Part shown: positions 4,646 through 5,833 of the stretch, piece by piece
Position numbering within the stretch: the first letter of the stretch is position 1
Layout of the letters: the number at the start of each line of letters is the position of its first letter
The notes under the pieces: generated by a model
Told to the model about the DNA's origin: nothing
Databases searched by the model: none
The model's input: the letters and a program-made list of their open reading frames with translations, nothing else
Source: an uncultured Lachnospiraceae bacterium
GTDB lineage: Bacteria > Bacillota_A > Clostridia > Lachnospirales > Lachnospiraceae
Direction of reading: 5' to 3'
DNA: 5,833 nucleotides
NCBI GenBank assembly: GCA_947178085.1
Contig: CAMWWS010000188.1
Coordinates: forward strand, 1 to 5,833
Program-made: the position numbers and the translations under genes

Positions 4646-5833
4646 ATGGAAAAAATCTGGGAATTTTTTGAGAATATGAATGAACTGGTCTACGTCTCGG
4701 ACGTAGATACATATGAATTTATTTATATGAATAAAAGGGCGCTTTCTATCTGCGGACTTACATCCTTAGAAGAAACGAAAGGAAAAAAGTGCTATGAAGT
4801 ACTGCAGAATACCTCGATACCCTGTGAGATTTGCAATAATAAAGAGCTTGTTCCGGGACAGTTCAAAGAGTGGCGCTATTACAATCCCGTTTATAACAGG
4901 CATTCGCTGGTGAAAGACACTTTGATAGAGATGGATGGCAGAAGGCTGCGCATAGAGATTGCCGTTGATATCAGCGCGGATACGAAACAAAACGAGCTCA
5001 TTCATGATTATCAGAACAGGGAGGCACTGATAAACGAAGCGCTGAGAACTGCTTTGCAGGCCTCCGACCCGCATGTTTCTATTAAGATTGCGATAGAATA
5101 TATGGGAAAGGCATTGGGTTGTGAGAGAGTTTATATTTTTGAGAAAAATGCGGATGGCAACGACGATAATACTTACGAGTGGGTTGCAAGCGGCATAAGT
5201 CCGGAGAAGGATAGCTTGCAGAATCTTCCCCCGGAAGTCTGTGAGGGCTGGTATCGCATCTTTGCAGAGGACAGATCTGTAACAATCAGGGATATCGAAG
5301 ATATCAGGACAACTAATCCGCTTCAGTATGAAATATTGAAAAGGCAGAACATTCATTCCGTATCGATGGTGCCGCTATATGAAGACGGAAGGGTGATCGG
5401 GTTTTATGGCGTGGATAATCCGCCGGTAGAAGCCTTGGGCTATACTTCCAATATGTTGCAGATTATGGGCCACTTTATAGAATGTATGTTCAAAAAGAGG
5501 AATTTGGTCAGGAGCCTGCAGCATATGTCATATCTTGATCAGCTGACACAGTTCGGAAACCGTTACGCCATGACGAAGTATATGGAGAATATGCGCTCCG
5601 ATGAAAGTGTAGGAATCGTCTACGGCGATATCACCGGATTGAAAAGGGTGAACGATGCAGAAGGGCATGCGGCGGGAGACCGTCTGATTCTTTCCGCCTG
5701 CGAGTGTATGAAGGCGGCTTTTGGAGACGGCCATGAACTGTTCCGTATCGGAGGAGATGAACTCCTGGCTGTCTGTGCGGGTATCGAAGAGTCGGAATTT
5801 CAGGAGAGAGCAGCGAAATTAAAAACAATCATG
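4646..5833 (+). CDS. PAS-GAF-GGDEF protein, predicted diguanylate cyclase (C-terminus off the right edge)
   Basis: The first 396 codons of a gene still open at the right edge. Residues 1-110 form a PAS-like sensor (ENMNELVYVSD, then FIYMNKRAL) carrying C36, C49, C60 and C63; GKKCYEVLQ and PCEICNN form a compact Cys cluster. Residues about 130-285 look like a GAF domain ending in a helix that leads into the catalytic domain. The GGDEF domain begins near residue 290: LTQFGNR at 300-306, D328-I-T-G-L-K333 with N336 and D345 (GHAAGD), and G369-G-D-E-L373. D328 to D371 is 43 residues, the spacing in the cyclase PleD, and the metal-binding and guanine-contacting positions are kept, so activity (two GTP to c-di-GMP) is likely. 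The last motif residue is Leu instead of Phe. No RxxD inhibitory site is seen just upstream. No membrane segments occur, so it is a cytosolic sensor enzyme; the PAS and GAF ligands are unknown. About 65-80 cyclase residues, plus any further domain, are missing. Confidence 0.92.
   Translation, partial: MEKIWEFFENMNELVYVSDVDTYEFIYMNKRALSICGLTSLEETKGKKCYEVLQNTSIPCEICNNKELVPGQFKEWRYYNPVYNRHSLVKDTLIEMDGRRLRIEIAVDISADTKQNELIHDYQNREALINEALRTALQASDPHVSIKIAIEYMGKALGCERVYIFEKNADGNDDNTYEWVASGISPEKDSLQNLPPEVCEGWYRIFAEDRSVTIRDIEDIRTTNPLQYEILKRQNIHSVSMVPLYEDGRVIGFYGVDNPPVEALGYTSNMLQIMGHFIECMFKKRNLVRSLQHMSYLDQLTQFGNRYAMTKYMENMRSDESVGIVYGDITGLKRVNDAEGHAAGDRLILSACECMKAAFGDGHELFRIGGDELLAVCAGIEESEFQERAAKLKTIM

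Noticed and set aside
4766..5356. 196-codon open frame on the minus strand
   Set aside because: It lies opposite the PAS and GAF coding region, whose translation shows clear domain motifs. The antisense protein has no recognisable motif.

Overview
The window looks like chromosomal DNA of a low- to mid-GC Gram-positive anaerobe, most probably Clostridia in the Lachnospiraceae/Clostridiales range. This rests on codon use, on promoters with TATAAT-type and TG-extended -10 boxes, on strong GGAGG/GAGGAA ribosome binding sites, and on the style of the GGDEF protein (D-I-T-G-L-K plus a Cys-bearing PAS domain). The placement is an inference; no rRNA or marker gene is present.

Layout: (1) positions 1-2290, minus strand, hold the first 763 codons of a large signalling protein whose C-terminus lies off the left edge. 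Its order is FIST_N - FIST_C - helical linker - degenerate GGDEF - EAL, a predicted ligand-sensing cyclic-di-GMP phosphodiesterase. (2) Positions 2291-2434 are a compact divergent promoter region: a well-formed minus-strand promoter and a plus-strand TATAAT box lie 15 bp apart and face away from each other. (3) Positions 2435-4372, plus strand, encode a complete YyaL/SPATA20-family (DUF255) protein with an N-terminal thioredoxin-like CHWC domain and a C-terminal six-hairpin-type domain. (4) Positions 4373-4645 are a structured intergenic region with a 12-bp hairpin, two partial copies of one promoter module (each with a TG-extended TATAAT box), and a pair of perfect 9-bp hairpins sitting in one copy only. 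(5) From 4646 to the right edge, plus strand, are the first 396 codons of a PAS - GAF - GGDEF protein, a predicted diguanylate cyclase that runs off the window in its catalytic domain.

The two outer genes are predicted to act in opposite directions on the same second messenger: the right one makes c-di-GMP, the left one degrades it. Both carry N-terminal sensory modules (FIST on one; PAS with a Cys cluster and GAF on the other). The yyaL-like gene between them has no established link to c-di-GMP and may be an incidental neighbour. I see no tRNA, rRNA, CRISPR array, transposase or phage gene. The most unusual part is the 4373-4645 intergenic region, where self-comparison suggests a duplicated promoter module and a roughly 50-bp hairpin pair inserted in one copy.
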